From: Streptomyces rugosispiralis | GTDB lineage: Bacteria; Actinomycetota; Actinomycetes; Streptomycetales; Streptomycetaceae | DNA length: 64,000 nucleotides | Assembly: GCF_024505145.1 (NCBI RefSeq) | Contig: NZ_JANIAA010000020.1 | Coordinates: 91,224-155,223, forward strand | Direction: 5' to 3' | Part shown: piece by piece, positions 52,408 through 61,823 of the stretch | Numbering within the stretch: position 1 is the stretch's first letter | How the letters are laid out: each line of letters starts with the position of its first letter | Notes under the pieces: generated by a model | Told to the model about the DNA's origin: nothing | The model's input: the letters and a program-made list of their open reading frames with translations, nothing else | Database searches by the model: none | Program-made: the position numbers and the translations under genes

Positions 52408-54066
52408 TCAGACGCCGGCTCCGGCCTTCACCCGGTCGCCGTCGCCGCCCTCGCCCGCCTCGTCGGCCGGGGTGCTGCCCAGCTCGCGCTCGGCCTCCAG
52501 CAGCGTCGGATTGCGCCATGCGCTGCGTACGCCCCAGAAGTAGAAGGCCAGCCCGATCAGCGCGACGATCACGATGTCCCAGCCGCCCGGCAGATAGCCG
52601 CGGCCGCCGAACTCCGTGCCGCCGGCCCATGACACCGCCGCCATGACCAGCAGATACGTGACCATCCAGGCACCGGCGGCCAGATGCGGCCGCAGCTCCG
52701 CCCACGGCTTGCGCAGCTCGTACCAGGCCCAGATCGGCAGCCCGATCGCCATGATGAGGATGACCTTGCCGGTGAGCGGCCAGCGGGCCCAGTACAGCAC
52801 CAGCGAGCCGAAGACCATCGCGATCGGCGCGATCACCGGCATCGCGCGCAGCCGCACCGGGCGCGGCAGGTCCGGCGAGAGGCGGCGCAGCGACATCACG
52901 GCCACCGGGCCGGTGATGTACGAGATCACGGTGGCGACGGAGACGATCTCGGCGAGCGAGCCCCAGCCGCGGAAGACCGCGAGGAAGATGAAGGCGATCG
53001 CCAGGTTGAGCAGCAGCGCCGGGCGCGGAATGCCGGTCTTGGGGTCGACCTTGCCGAAGATCCCGGGCAGATGGCCGTTCTCCTGGACGCCCTGGATCAT
53101 GCGCGAGGTGGTGGCCGCGTAGATCATGCCGGTGCCGGACGGGGAGATGAAGGCATCCGCGTACAGCAGCATCGCCAGCCAGTTCAGACCCCAGGCCAGG
53201 GAGAGATCGGCGAGCGGGGAGTTGTAGGAGAGCCCGGACCAGCCGCCGTGCCGCAGATCGGCGGCGGGGACGGCGGTCAGGAAGGCGATCTGCAGCGCGA
53301 CGTAGATCACCAGCGCGATGAGGATCGAGCTGATGACGGCCTTGGGCAGCGACTTCCCCGGGTTACGGGCCTCGCCCGCCATGTTCAGCGGCGACTGGAA
53401 GCCGTTGTAGGCCCAGACGATGCCGGAGACGGCGACCGCGGTAAACACGGAGCTCCAGCCGTTGGGGGTGAAGCCGCCGTTGCCGGTGACATTGCCGGTG
53501 TCGAAGTGCGACAGCAGCAGCGCCCCGGCGGTCAGGGTCGGCACGACGACCTTGAAGACGGTGATCGCGGTGTTGGTCTTCGCGAAGAGGGTGATCGCGA
53601 ACCAGTTGAGGAAGAAGTAGAAGATCAGCAGCACGGACGCGAACGCGACACCGCTGCCGGTCAGCTCCTTCCCGTCGTACAGCGCTTTGGCCCAGCCGAA
53701 GTCCCAGGAGGACATGTACTGCACGGAGGCGGTGGCCTCACCGGGGATCACGGAGACGATGGCGATCCAGTTGGCCCAGGCGGCCAGATATCCGGCCAGC
53801 GAGCCGTGTGAGTACTGGCCGTACCGGACCATGCCCCCGGCCTTGGGGAACATCGAACCCAGCTCGGAGTAGGTCAGGGCGATGGTCAGAGCGACGGCGG
53901 CGCCGATCACCCAGGCCAGAATGGCGGCGGGCCCGGCCAGCGCGGCGGCGCGCTCGGCGCCGAACAGCCAGCCGGAGCCGATGATCGACCCGAGGCCCAC
54001 GGCGGTGAGGGCCACCGGTCCGAGTGACCTTCGATAATGCGAGTGGGAACCCTGCTCCGTGCTCAA
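52408..54066 (-). CDS. APC-family amino acid permease
   Basis: This protein of about 552 aa has twelve predicted helices. The family hallmark in helix 1 is VGLGSIIGSGWLFG, and helix 3 opens PKAGGMVRYGQ. I prefer TTG 54064-54066 (LSTEQGSHSHYRR) with AAAGGAG upstream. TTG 54091-54093 would add nine residues. It imports an amino acid or related cation. Upstream are two identical-type palindromes and a GntR gene on the same strand, which may regulate it. Confidence 0.9.
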   Translation of the reverse strand: MSTEQGSHSHYRRSLGPVALTAVGLGSIIGSGWLFGAERAAALAGPAAILAWVIGAAVALTIALTYSELGSMFPKAGGMVRYGQYSHGSLAGYLAAWANWIAIVSVIPGEATASVQYMSSWDFGWAKALYDGKELTGSGVAFASVLLIFYFFLNWFAITLFAKTNTAITVFKVVVPTLTAGALLLSHFDTGNVTGNGGFTPNGWSSVFTAVAVSGIVWAYNGFQSPLNMAGEARNPGKSLPKAVISSILIALVIYVALQIAFLTAVPAADLRHGGWSGLSYNSPLADLSLAWGLNWLAMLLYADAFISPSGTGMIYAATTSRMIQGVQENGHLPGIFGKVDPKTGIPRPALLLNLAIAFIFLAVFRGWGSLAEIVSVATVISYITGPVAVMSLRRLSPDLPRPVRLRAMPVIAPIAMVFGSLVLYWARWPLTGKVILIMAIGLPIWAWYELRKPWAELRPHLAAGAWMVTYLLVMAAVSWAGGTEFGGRGYLPGGWDIVIVALIGLAFYFWGVRSAWRNPTLLEAERELGSTPADEAGEGGDGDRVKAGAGV

Positions 54067-54193
54067 GTTCCTGACACTCCTTTCGCCCCCCAACGACCGG
54101 ACACAAACCGACCCATCGTAAGAGCGAAATGGATGATCCCCTTCCAGTAACCCCTTTCACCTGCGCTGTTGTGAGTTTTGCAACATGAGGCAC

Positions 54194-54235
54194 GGGAACC
54201 GCACCGCGGTTACGCGGGAACCGCGTCGCGGTTAC
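54194..54235. promoter_or_regulatory. Paired palindromes spaced two helical turns apart
   Basis: GGGAACCGC-ACC-GCGGTTAC (54194-54213) and GGGAACCGC-GTC-GCGGTTAC (54216-54235) are two copies of a palindrome AACCGC-N3-GCGGTT. The centres are 22 bp apart, so they lie on the same DNA face. They sit between the GntR gene end and the permease gene start, about 130 bp before the latter. An operator pair is likely; tandem terminator hairpins are an alternative. Confidence 0.6.
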
Positions 54236-54350
54236 CGGCGGGGTTGACGGCGGTCAGCCGCGGGCCGAAGTACCCGGCGACCCACCCGTAAGCGGCCGCC
54301 CCAGAACAAGCCGCCCGCTCTTCGGTGAGCACCGGCGCCAGGCGGAGGGT

Positions 54351-55109
54351 TCACTTCACCGGCAGCCGGTACGCGATCCGATAGCGCTCGGCCAGCACCA
54401 CCACATCGGCGGTCTCGACCGGGCGGCCGCCCGCGAAGTACGTACGCGAGATGACCATCACCCAGTGGCCCGGCACCCCGCCGAGCGCCAGCACCTCCTC
54501 GGCCCGTCCGGGGCGCGCGGCGACCTCCTCCGCCATGTTGTCCACCACCAGGTCGAGGACGGCCATCCGGTCGACGACCCCGCGCCCGGCCAGCGGGCCC
54601 TCCTCCGGCAGCATCACGGGCGTACGGCCGGTGAGCCCGAGCGGCTCCCAGGAGGTGGAGAGCATCACGATCTCCCCCTGTGACCGGAACACATAGCGGG
54701 TACACATCACCCGCTCCCCCACCCCGACCCCCAGCCGCTCGGCGATCTCGCCTCCGGCCTCCTCCTGGTCGCTCTCGGCCTCCCAGCTGCCGGTGATCCG
54801 GTCATCGGCCTGCTCCTGCCGGAACGGCGTGACCTCACCGGCGGCGTGAAACCCGCCCCGGACCACCCGCCGCGGCACCGGCTGCGCCCGCACATACGTC
54901 CCCGACCCGGAACGCCCCTCGACCAGCCCCTCGGCCATCAGCACCTTGCGCGCCTCGAGCGCCACGGTGTCCGAAACCCCGTACTCCTCCCGGATCCTGG
55001 CCTGAGAGGGGAGACGCGCATGCGGCGGCAGCTCACCCGCGGCGATCTTCTTCCGCAGATCGTCGGCGACGCGGAGGTATGCGGGCTGGTCACCAAAGGC
55101 CACGTGCAC
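54351..55109 (-). CDS. GntR-family regulator, HutC/UTRA subfamily
   Basis: This 252-aa regulator starts at GTG 55107-55109 after GGGAG. Its winged helix-turn-helix covers about 8-75 (YLRVADDLRKKIAAGELPPH, LPSQARIREEYGVSDTVALEA). A UTRA ligand-binding domain fills the rest and ends DVVVLAERYRIAYRLPVK. It probably binds a small metabolite. The amino-acid permease downstream on the same strand is a candidate target. Its own upstream region has GTTG/CAAC half-sites. Confidence 0.92.
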   Translation of the reverse strand: MHVAFGDQPAYLRVADDLRKKIAAGELPPHARLPSQARIREEYGVSDTVALEARKVLMAEGLVEGRSGSGTYVRAQPVPRRVVRGGFHAAGEVTPFRQEQADDRITGSWEAESDQEEAGGEIAERLGVGVGERVMCTRYVFRSQGEIVMLSTSWEPLGLTGRTPVMLPEEGPLAGRGVVDRMAVLDLVVDNMAEEVAARPGRAEEVLALGGVPGHWVMVISRTYFAGGRPVETADVVVLAERYRIAYRLPVK

Positions 55110-55110
55110 T

Positions 55111-55163
55111 CCCTGGGTTGACAGTCAGCAACAGCTTGACAACTCAGGGTTGCGGATTGCAAC
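55111..55163. promoter_or_regulatory. Cluster of GTTG/CAAC half-sites upstream of the GntR gene
   Basis: CCCTGGGTTG (55111-55120) and CAACTCAGGG (55140-55149) form an inverted repeat with one mismatch. GTTGC-GGATT-GCAAC (55149-55163) follows. This fits an autoregulated GntR promoter and also lies upstream of the divergent M1 peptidase gene. Confidence 0.45.
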
Positions 55164-55445
55164 TGAAGGCCAGAGCTTCACTAGAAGTGGTGAACTGCAG
55201 CTCAGAGACGTTTAAGTCGCCCAAAGTCGGTGAGCTGCCCGACACCGGACGGCTCACCGCCCTTTGCGACCGTGACGCGGTGTGCCGTGCCATCGGCGGT
55301 CCCGCACGTTTCGGCCCGTCTCGGCCCGTCGGGCGCATTACGCTCCAGAGAATCAGCCGCCGAAGCGTAGGGACGTGAGATGGACGACGAACCGCTGCCG
55401 GAGCGGGCGGGTCCCGGCGGCCCCGGCGCTCGGGCCGGAGCGAGG

Positions 55446-56888
55446 ATGACCAGGTCTGGCTCGGCGGCCCGGCCCGGTCGCCGCCTCTCGCGAGTTGTGC
55501 CCGGTGTGCTGCTCCTCGCGCTGTGCGCGGGGTGCACCGGGGGCGCCGGGGCGGAGGACGCGGGCGGGGTGTCCGGGGCCGGGGCGGGTGGTGCGGGGGT
55601 CGGGGACGCGCTCTTCCCGCGGCTCGGCAACGGCGGCTACGACGTACAGGGCTACCGTCTCGCCCTCGACTACACACCCCGCTCCCACCGCCTGAAGGCC
55701 ACCGCCCGGATCACCGCCCGCGCGGACCGCGCGCTGAGCTCCTTCCACCTCGACCTCGCGGGACTGCGGGTCCGGAAGGCCACGGTGAACGGCCGTCCCG
55801 CCAAGGCCGCCCGCAGCGGAACCGAGCTGGTGCTCACCCCCGCCGCGGCCCTCCCCAAGGGCCGCACCTTCACGGCCACCGTCGACTACGACGGCAAGCC
55901 GAAGACCCTCACCGGCGAGGACACCGGGCAGGAGGGCTGGCTCCGCACCCATGACGGCGCGGTGGCCCTCGGCGAGCCGACCGGCTCCATGACCTGGTTC
56001 CCCGGCAATCACCACCCCTCCGACAAGGCCGCCTACGACATCGCCGTCACCGTCCCCCAGGGCTACACCGCCGTCTCCAACGGCGAGCTGAAGGGCCAGG
56101 AGACCCGGGGCCGCCGCACCACCTTCCGGTGGCACAACGGCGAGCCCATGGCCAGCTATCTGGCCACCGTCGCCATCGGCCGCTTCCGGATCCGTACGAC
56201 GACCACCGGCAAGGGCCTGCCCGCGTACCTGGCCGTCGACCCCACCGAGGCCGCCGGCGCCAAGGACATCGCCAAGCAGGTCGACGACGTCATCACCTGG
56301 GAGAGCCGCACCTTCGGCCCGTACCCCTTCTCCTCCACCGGCGCCGTCGTCGGCCACCTCCCCGGCCTCGGCTACGCCCTGGAGACCCAGACCAAGCCGT
56401 TCTTCGACGCGGCCCCGGACAAGGCGCTCGTCGTCCACGAACTCGCCCACCAGTGGTTCGGCAATTCGGTCACGCCCCGGGTCTGGAAGGACATGTGGCT
56501 CAACGAGGGGTTCGCGACCTACGCCGAGTGGCTGTGGGAGGAGGACCACGGCGGCCGCACCGCCCAGCAGATCTTCGACGACTTCTACGACGGCACCGAC
56601 GACGAGAGCGAGGGCATCTGGGACTTCCCACCCGCCGACCCCCCGACCGTCGCCAGCGTCTCCGACCCGCCCGTCTACGGCCGCGGCGCGATGGTGCTCC
56701 ACCAGCTCCGCCGGACCGTAGGCGACCCGGCCTTCTTCACCATCCTCCGCACCTGGCTCAAGGACCACCGGCACGGCAACGCCGACACCAAGCAGTTCAT
56801 CGAGCTGTGCGAGCGGAAGTCCGGCAAGGACCTGACCCGCCTCTTCGACGTCTGGCTGTACGGCGAGGGCAAGCCGAAGAAGCCCTGA
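55446..56888 (+). CDS. M1-family zinc metallopeptidase, lipoprotein
   Basis: This is about 480 aa from ATG 55446 (GGAG five bases upstream), giving a normal lipoprotein signal with lipobox LALCAGC. ATG 55380 would add 22 residues before it. Zinc motif HELAHQWFG has His331, Glu332 and His335, and the third ligand is Glu in NEGFATYAEWLW. The substrate loop GLGYALETQTKP replaces the usual GXMEN. It keeps only the N-terminal beta and catalytic domains, like short secreted M1 enzymes, and removes N-terminal residues from extracellular peptides. This fits the peptide importers elsewhere in the window. Confidence 0.92.
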   Translation: MTRSGSAARPGRRLSRVVPGVLLLALCAGCTGGAGAEDAGGVSGAGAGGAGVGDALFPRLGNGGYDVQGYRLALDYTPRSHRLKATARITARADRALSSFHLDLAGLRVRKATVNGRPAKAARSGTELVLTPAAALPKGRTFTATVDYDGKPKTLTGEDTGQEGWLRTHDGAVALGEPTGSMTWFPGNHHPSDKAAYDIAVTVPQGYTAVSNGELKGQETRGRRTTFRWHNGEPMASYLATVAIGRFRIRTTTTGKGLPAYLAVDPTEAAGAKDIAKQVDDVITWESRTFGPYPFSSTGAVVGHLPGLGYALETQTKPFFDAAPDKALVVHELAHQWFGNSVTPRVWKDMWLNEGFATYAEWLWEEDHGGRTAQQIFDDFYDGTDDESEGIWDFPPADPPTVASVSDPPVYGRGAMVLHQLRRTVGDPAFFTILRTWLKDHRHGNADTKQFIELCERKSGKDLTRLFDVWLYGEGKPKKP

Positions 56889-56942
56889 CGGCGGAGGGTT
56901 AGGTGACGCCCTCCCCTCACCCGAAACCGCTACCGTTGAGCC

Positions 56943-57524
56943 ATGACCGCACTGCCCGACTGGATGCGCCCGCCGCGCGCGGAAGGCTGGTTCGCGGAGG
57001 ACTTGGACCGCCTCCCCGAGGCGCCGCGCCACACCGAGCTCATCGACGGAGCACTCGTTTTCATGATGTTCCCGCAGAGGTGGTGGCACGGCCACCTCGT
57101 CACGATGCTCACCGTCGCGCTCATGGAGCAGGTGCCCACCCGGGCGAGGGTCGGCCGCGAGATGACGATCAAGCTGGATCAGCGCAACCGGCCGGAACCG
57201 GATCTGCTGGTGACGACGGCCGACTTCGACAGTGACCGCACCTGGTTCGCACCGGATGAAGTACAACTCGTGATCGAGGTCGTCTCCCCCGAATCGGCCC
57301 ACCGGGACCGGACCGTCAAGCTCCGCAAGTACGCCGAGGCCGGGATTCCCCACTACTGGTGCATCGAGGACGAGGACGGGGTGCCCGTCGTCCACGTCTA
57401 TGAGCGCGACGAGCCGACCGGTGTCTACGCCCCGGCCGGGATCTTCCGCGACAGCCTCCAGCGGACGGTTCCCTTCAAGCTGGACATCGACCTGAGCAGA
57501 CTTGTCCCCAACCAGAACAGCTGA
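56943..57524 (+). CDS. Uma2-family (DUF820) putative endonuclease
   Basis: This 193-aa protein has the PD-(D/E)xK-type core of Uma2 proteins: ELIDGALVFM early, RPEPDLLVTTADF, LVIEVVSPESAHRDRTVKL and YAEAGIPHYWCIE. The catalytic Asp, Glu and Lys are present. Uma2 proteins are numerous in streptomycetes and their biological role is unsettled. It starts 54 bp after the M1 peptidase and may be cotranscribed. Confidence 0.88.
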   Translation: MTALPDWMRPPRAEGWFAEDLDRLPEAPRHTELIDGALVFMMFPQRWWHGHLVTMLTVALMEQVPTRARVGREMTIKLDQRNRPEPDLLVTTADFDSDRTWFAPDEVQLVIEVVSPESAHRDRTVKLRKYAEAGIPHYWCIEDEDGVPVVHVYERDEPTGVYAPAGIFRDSLQRTVPFKLDIDLSRLVPNQNS

Positions 57525-57594
57525 CGAGGGCGCCCACAGGCGTCAGCCCCGGGGATGTCGGTCACCAGGCCGGCCAGAGTGTCCGGGACCGCGG

Positions 57595-58899
57595 CTATCG
57601 GGGCTGCCACGCCCGTACGAGGTCCTCGGGCCCCCAATGCGCGGTCAGCGGCAGACCGTCGGCGACCCCGCGGCGGGAGACCGCGACCAGCGGTGTGTCC
57701 GGGGCGGTGCCGGGGACGGCGAGCATGTCGCGTACCAGGGCGTCGTACTCATGACGGCCGAAGGGCTGGGTCTCCAGCCACTTGATCGACCCGACGAAGT
57801 GAACCTGCCGGGCCGTCGGCTCGCGGTCCGCGCCGATGAGGTCGATCTCGGGGTTGTTCCGACGGTTCCACCAACCGCCGACGGCCTCGGTCTCGGGCCA
57901 CTCGGCGCTGGGCATCAGCCGGAGCAGGGACTCGCGGATCAGCGGCTCGACCGCTCGCCCGCGCCAGGTGGTCCACGACCGCTCGACGCGTTCCAGTGCC
58001 AGGTCACCGCGGCCTCGCTCGATGAGCGGGATCGCGCGTGCCAGGAACGCCAGCCAGAACCGCAGATACGGGTCGGCGATCCGGTAGCGCTTGTTCTTGC
58101 TGTCCGGCTTGACGGACAAGGGGAGGTCGGCGGCGAGAACCCGCTTGGCCTGCAACATGGCCAGCAGCGGGGAGAGCGTGCCGGACGGCAGCGCGCTGGC
58201 GCCGCCGGCCTGGGCCGCGATCGCGCTGAACGTGCGCTCACCGCTGCCGACCGCTTCCAGTACGGCCCGTGAGTGCGAGGCCTCGGGGAATTCGCCCAGC
58301 AGGGACAGCTCGCCGGCCACCAGCAGGGGCGAGAGCGGATTGGTCACCGAGGCCCGCAAGAACTCCGTACGGTCCATGCCCGGCCGCCAGGACTGGACGA
58401 TCTCGGGGAATCCACCAGTGATCAACTGAGCGTCCACGGCCCCTGCGGCGTCGAGCCCGGTCATGGCCCGCACATCCGCCAGATTCAGCGGATGGACGGT
58501 CATTTTCGCCGCCCGGCCGAAGAACGGGCGGCCATACGACTGCAGGGCCTCCATCACCGACGCATCGCTGCCGACCAGCACCAGAAGCACGGGCTTGGCG
58601 GACAGGTGACGGTCCCAGACGGTCTGGAGCGCGCCCTCGAATTCCTGATCCTGCTCGACCAGCCAGGGCACCTCGTCGATCACCGCGATGCTGGGCGCGT
58701 CATCGGGTACCGCGAGCGCCAGCGAGCGCAGGGCCTGGTTCCAGTCCTGTGCCTGGAGGCCGACGATCAGCTCCGCCCCCGGCAGCGGTGACTGCGCGAG
58801 GGCCGCGGCGAAGTCGGCGCGCTCCGTCGCGGGGTTGCGCCCGCGAGTGGCCTGGAACACCACGTACGGCGCTCCCGAACGGTCGCAGAATTCCTGGAA
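57595..58899 (-). pseudogene. AAA+ (archaeal-ATPase/DUF234 type) gene lacking its P-loop end
   Basis: The remaining frame starts abruptly with FQEFCDRSGAPYVVFQATRG, which in this family follows the Walker A P-loop by about 20 residues. Walker B (IAVIDEVPWL), sensor region (LLVLVGSDASVM) and the C-terminal DUF234 nuclease-like part (NNPEIDLIGADRE) are intact. An amber codon (58900-58902) precedes the break, and beyond it lies foreign AT-rich sequence. Without the P-loop the protein cannot bind ATP normally. GTG 58861-58863 could start a truncated product. Confidence 0.8.
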
Positions 58900-58904
58900 C
58901 TAAG

Positions 58905-58936
58905 GTAGATCCATCCTTACGTAGATTGAATCTTAC
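58905..58936. repeat. Two 16-bp palindromic direct repeats in an AT-rich island
   Basis: GTAGATCCATCCTTAC (58905-58920) and GTAGATTGAATCTTAC (58921-58936) are adjacent direct repeats, and each is a near-palindrome. They lie at the broken 5' end of the ATPase gene, in sequence much richer in A+T than the surroundings. They may be an operator left from another context or a deletion or insertion scar. Confidence 0.65.
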
Positions 58937-58965
58937 TTTACTTCGGCGACGGTATGGCAGAAGGA

Positions 58966-60864
58966 CTAGAGGTCGTCGCGGAGTACCGGTCGCAGCGCCT
59001 CGATCACCGCGGGATCGTCGATCGTGGAGGGCAGCTCGGTGTCCCGGCCGTCGGCGATGTCGCGCATGGTGCGGCGCAGGATCTTTCCCGAGCGGGTCTT
59101 GGGCAGCGCCGCGACCACGTCGACCCGGCGCAGCGCCGCCACGGGGCCGATCGTGTCCCGGACGGCGGCGACGAGTTCCGTGGCGATGTCCCGCGGATCG
59201 CGGTCGAGGCCCGCCTTGAGCACGACGAGACCGCGCGGCACCTGCCCCTTGAGCGGGTCGGTGACGCCGACGACGGCGCATTCGGCGACATCCGGGTGGG
59301 CGGCGAGCACCTCCTCCATCGCGCCGGTGGAGAGCCGGTGCCCGGCCACGTTGATCACGTCGTCGATGCGGCCCATGACGTAGACGTAGCCGTCGTCGTC
59401 CTTACGGCCGCCGTCGCCGGTGAGGTAGTGGCCGCTGTAGGCGGACAGGTACGAGCGCACATACCGTGCGTCGTCCTGCCACACGGTGAGCAGCGTGCCG
59501 GGCGGCAGCGGCAGCCGGATCGCCACCGCGCCGTCCGCGCCCGGTGGCGCGTCGCGGCCCGTCGCGTCGAGGATGCGCACGTCGTAGCCGGGCATGGGCA
59601 CGGTGGGCGAACCGGCCTTGAGCGGGTGCGGCTCCAGGCCCATGGGGTTGGCGACGATCGGCCAGCCGGTCTCGGTCTGCCACCAGTTGTCGACCACCGG
59701 AACGCCGAGCAGGTCCGTGGCCCAGTGGTAGGTCTCCGGGTCCAGGCGCTCGCCGGCCAGGAACAGATGGCGCAGCGATCCGATGTCGTGGGCGTGCAGA
59801 AGTTCTCCGCGCGGGTCCTCCTTCTTCACCGCGCGGATCGCCGTCGGCGCGGTGAACAGTGCGGTCACCCGGTGTTCGGCGATCACCCGCCACAGCGCAC
59901 CGGCGTCCGGGGTGCCGACGGGCTTCCCCTCGTAGAGCACGGTGGTGCAGCCGGTGAGCAGCGGCGCGTAGACGATATAGGAGTGGCCGACGACCCAGCC
60001 GACGTCCGAGGCCGCCCAGAAGACCTCACCGGGGTGGGTGTCGTACACGTTCTCCAGGGACCAGCGCAGCGCGACCGCGTGGCCGCCGTTGTCGCGCACC
60101 ACGCCCTTGGGCCGGCCGGTGGTGCCGGAGGTGTAGAGGATGTACAGCGGGTCGGTGGCGGCCACGGGGACGCAGCCGACCGGCTCGGCGGTGGCCATGG
60201 CCCGGTCCCAGTCGAGGTCACGGCCGGTCATCTCCGCCGCGCACTGCGGCCGCTGGCGGATGACGCAGTGCTCCGGCTGGTGTTCGGCCAGCGCGAGGGC
60301 GTCGTCCAGCAGCGGCTTGTACGGCACGACGCGGGCCGGTTCGATACCGCATGAGGCGGCGACGACGAGCTTGGGGCGGGCGTCGTCGATGCGTACGGCG
60401 AGTTCACGCGCGGCGAATCCCCCGAAGACGACCGAGTGGACGGCGCCGAAGCGGGCGCAGGCCAGCATGGCGACGACCGCCTCGGGGATCATCGGCATAT
60501 AGATCACGACGCGGTCGCCCTGGGCCACCCCGAGCCCGGCCAGCACCCCGGCGAACCGCGCGACCTCGTCACGCAACTCCCGGTAGGTGAACGCCGTCTT
60601 ACGGTCGGTGACGGGACTGTCGTACACCAGCGCGAGCTGCTCGCCGCGACCGGCGTCGACGTGGCGGTCCAGCGCGTTGTGGCAGGTGTTCAACCGCCCG
60701 TCCGGGAACCAGCGGTACAGCGGGGCCTCCGACGCGTCGAGGGCCCGGGTCGGGGCGACGGTCCAGTCGACGGCACGGGCGGCGTCCAGCCAGAAGCCTT
60801 CCGGATCCTCCAGGCTCCGCCGGTACTCAGCCGCATAGCCGTTCTGCTTCGGCGCCTGCGTCAT
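58966..60864 (-). CDS. prpE: Propionyl-CoA synthetase (acetyl-CoA synthetase family)
   Basis: This 632-aa acyl-CoA synthetase starts at ATG 60862-60864 behind AAGGGG. The AMP-binding motif is YTSGTTGRPKG, core WWQTETGWPIVANP, and the C-terminal acetylatable lysine is in PKTRSGKILRRTM. Length and wording (YAAEYRRSLEDPEGFWLDAA, YRWFPDGRLNTCHNALDRHV) fit PrpE better than Acs. It activates propionate, probably also acetate. The lysine motif implies control by acetylation. No prp genes adjoin it. Confidence 0.92.
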   Translation of the reverse strand: MTQAPKQNGYAAEYRRSLEDPEGFWLDAARAVDWTVAPTRALDASEAPLYRWFPDGRLNTCHNALDRHVDAGRGEQLALVYDSPVTDRKTAFTYRELRDEVARFAGVLAGLGVAQGDRVVIYMPMIPEAVVAMLACARFGAVHSVVFGGFAARELAVRIDDARPKLVVAASCGIEPARVVPYKPLLDDALALAEHQPEHCVIRQRPQCAAEMTGRDLDWDRAMATAEPVGCVPVAATDPLYILYTSGTTGRPKGVVRDNGGHAVALRWSLENVYDTHPGEVFWAASDVGWVVGHSYIVYAPLLTGCTTVLYEGKPVGTPDAGALWRVIAEHRVTALFTAPTAIRAVKKEDPRGELLHAHDIGSLRHLFLAGERLDPETYHWATDLLGVPVVDNWWQTETGWPIVANPMGLEPHPLKAGSPTVPMPGYDVRILDATGRDAPPGADGAVAIRLPLPPGTLLTVWQDDARYVRSYLSAYSGHYLTGDGGRKDDDGYVYVMGRIDDVINVAGHRLSTGAMEEVLAAHPDVAECAVVGVTDPLKGQVPRGLVVLKAGLDRDPRDIATELVAAVRDTIGPVAALRRVDVVAALPKTRSGKILRRTMRDIADGRDTELPSTIDDPAVIEALRPVLRDDL

Positions 60865-61008
60865 GTCGATGCCCCTTCGCTCGTTCCGCTTTCCTCGTTC
60901 CGCCCGCGCCGTGCCGGGAGGCGCCTCCCGCCCGCGCCCGTACCGTACGAGCGGACTGGCGGGCGGCACCACGGTCCGCCCAGCGGTTGTACCCGCCGGG
61001 CGCCAGGG

Positions 61009-61639
61009 TCATTTCATCAGCCATTCGGCGAGGGCTTCCGCGCATGCGTCCAAAATGGCCTCGCCCTTCTCCGCGGACGCCCTGCGCGCGTCACCCGCCA
61101 CACCCGACGACGTGACCGCATGGAACGGCCGTGGTACGTGGATCGCCTCGCTCGGATCCGCCTGGAGCGCGTTCTCCGGGCCGACCGCCTCGGCGAGCCG
61201 TGCCTCGTCGACCAGGTCCGGCGTGATCGCCATCGCCATGGACGTCTCGCCCTCGCAGGCGTGCATCAGGGCGTCCTGGTCCTCCAGGATCTCCGCGATC
61301 CGGGCCTGCCCGGCCATGAAGTAGCCGGTGACGGCGATGGGCGCGGACAGTTCCCGGGAGATCTCACCGCCGATGGCGGGTGAAGGTGCCGCCGAGCTCG
61401 ACATGGTGGTCCGCCGGCCCGCACCAGAGGGACGGAGCGACGACCACGGGCCTCCCCTGAGCGACCATGATCCCGGCCGCCCGGCGGCACGCCTCCGCGC
61501 TGAGGAAGTCATCGATACCGGTGGGCAGATGCGGACCGTGCTGCTCGGTGGAGCCGACGGGGAGCAGCACGGGTGCGTCCTGGGCGGCCAGTTCCTTGAG
61601 GGCGCGGGCGGTCATGCGGTCCCAGAGGATCTCTGGCAT
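61009..61639 (-). pseudogene. Creatininase-family amidohydrolase, frameshifted and internally deleted
   Basis: The N-terminal part from ATG 61637-61639 has the family metal motif LPVGSTEQHGPHLPTGID. At about 61375-61385 the frame shifts (ELGGTFTRHRR-stop versus PAIGGEISRELSAPIAVTGY). The C-terminal part (HACEGETSMAMAITPDLVDE, then HAVTSSGVAGDARRAS) continues to 61009. The central NGHGGN block of creatininases is absent, so both a frameshift and a deletion of several dozen codons occurred. It is divergent from a TetR gene that may once have controlled it. Confidence 0.8.
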
Positions 61640-61714
61640 GGGAGTGTCCCCTTCCGGGCGGGCTTGGCGGTTTGGCGAAGGTCGGTGCGTGGTGTCCACC
61701 CTCCATATTTTGAC

Positions 61715-61803
61715 TGGACAGTACAGTCCAAGTTTCGGGCTGACACGGGTCCTCGCGGACCCCGGATCCACGCATCGCACCGCTCTAGACTGGTGCGTCC
61801 AGT
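61715..61803. promoter_or_regulatory. Operator candidates between creatininase relic and TetR gene
   Basis: TGGACAGTACAGTCCA (61715-61730) is a 16-bp palindrome around GTAC with one mismatched pair. ACTGG-TGCGT-CCAGT (61789-61803), followed by ACAG, repeats the same half-site wording 74 bp on, 20 bp before the TetR start. Both fit binding by the neighbouring TetR protein. Confidence 0.55.
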
Positions 61804-61823
61804 ACAGAAAGAGGTGCTTGACG

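Noticed and set aside
58891..58920. Suppressed or readthrough start for the headless ATPase (ATG-GAT-CTA-CCT-TAG)
   Set aside because: AAGG-ATG followed after four codons by TAG in frame is probably chance at the junction, and even readthrough would not restore the missing P-loop.
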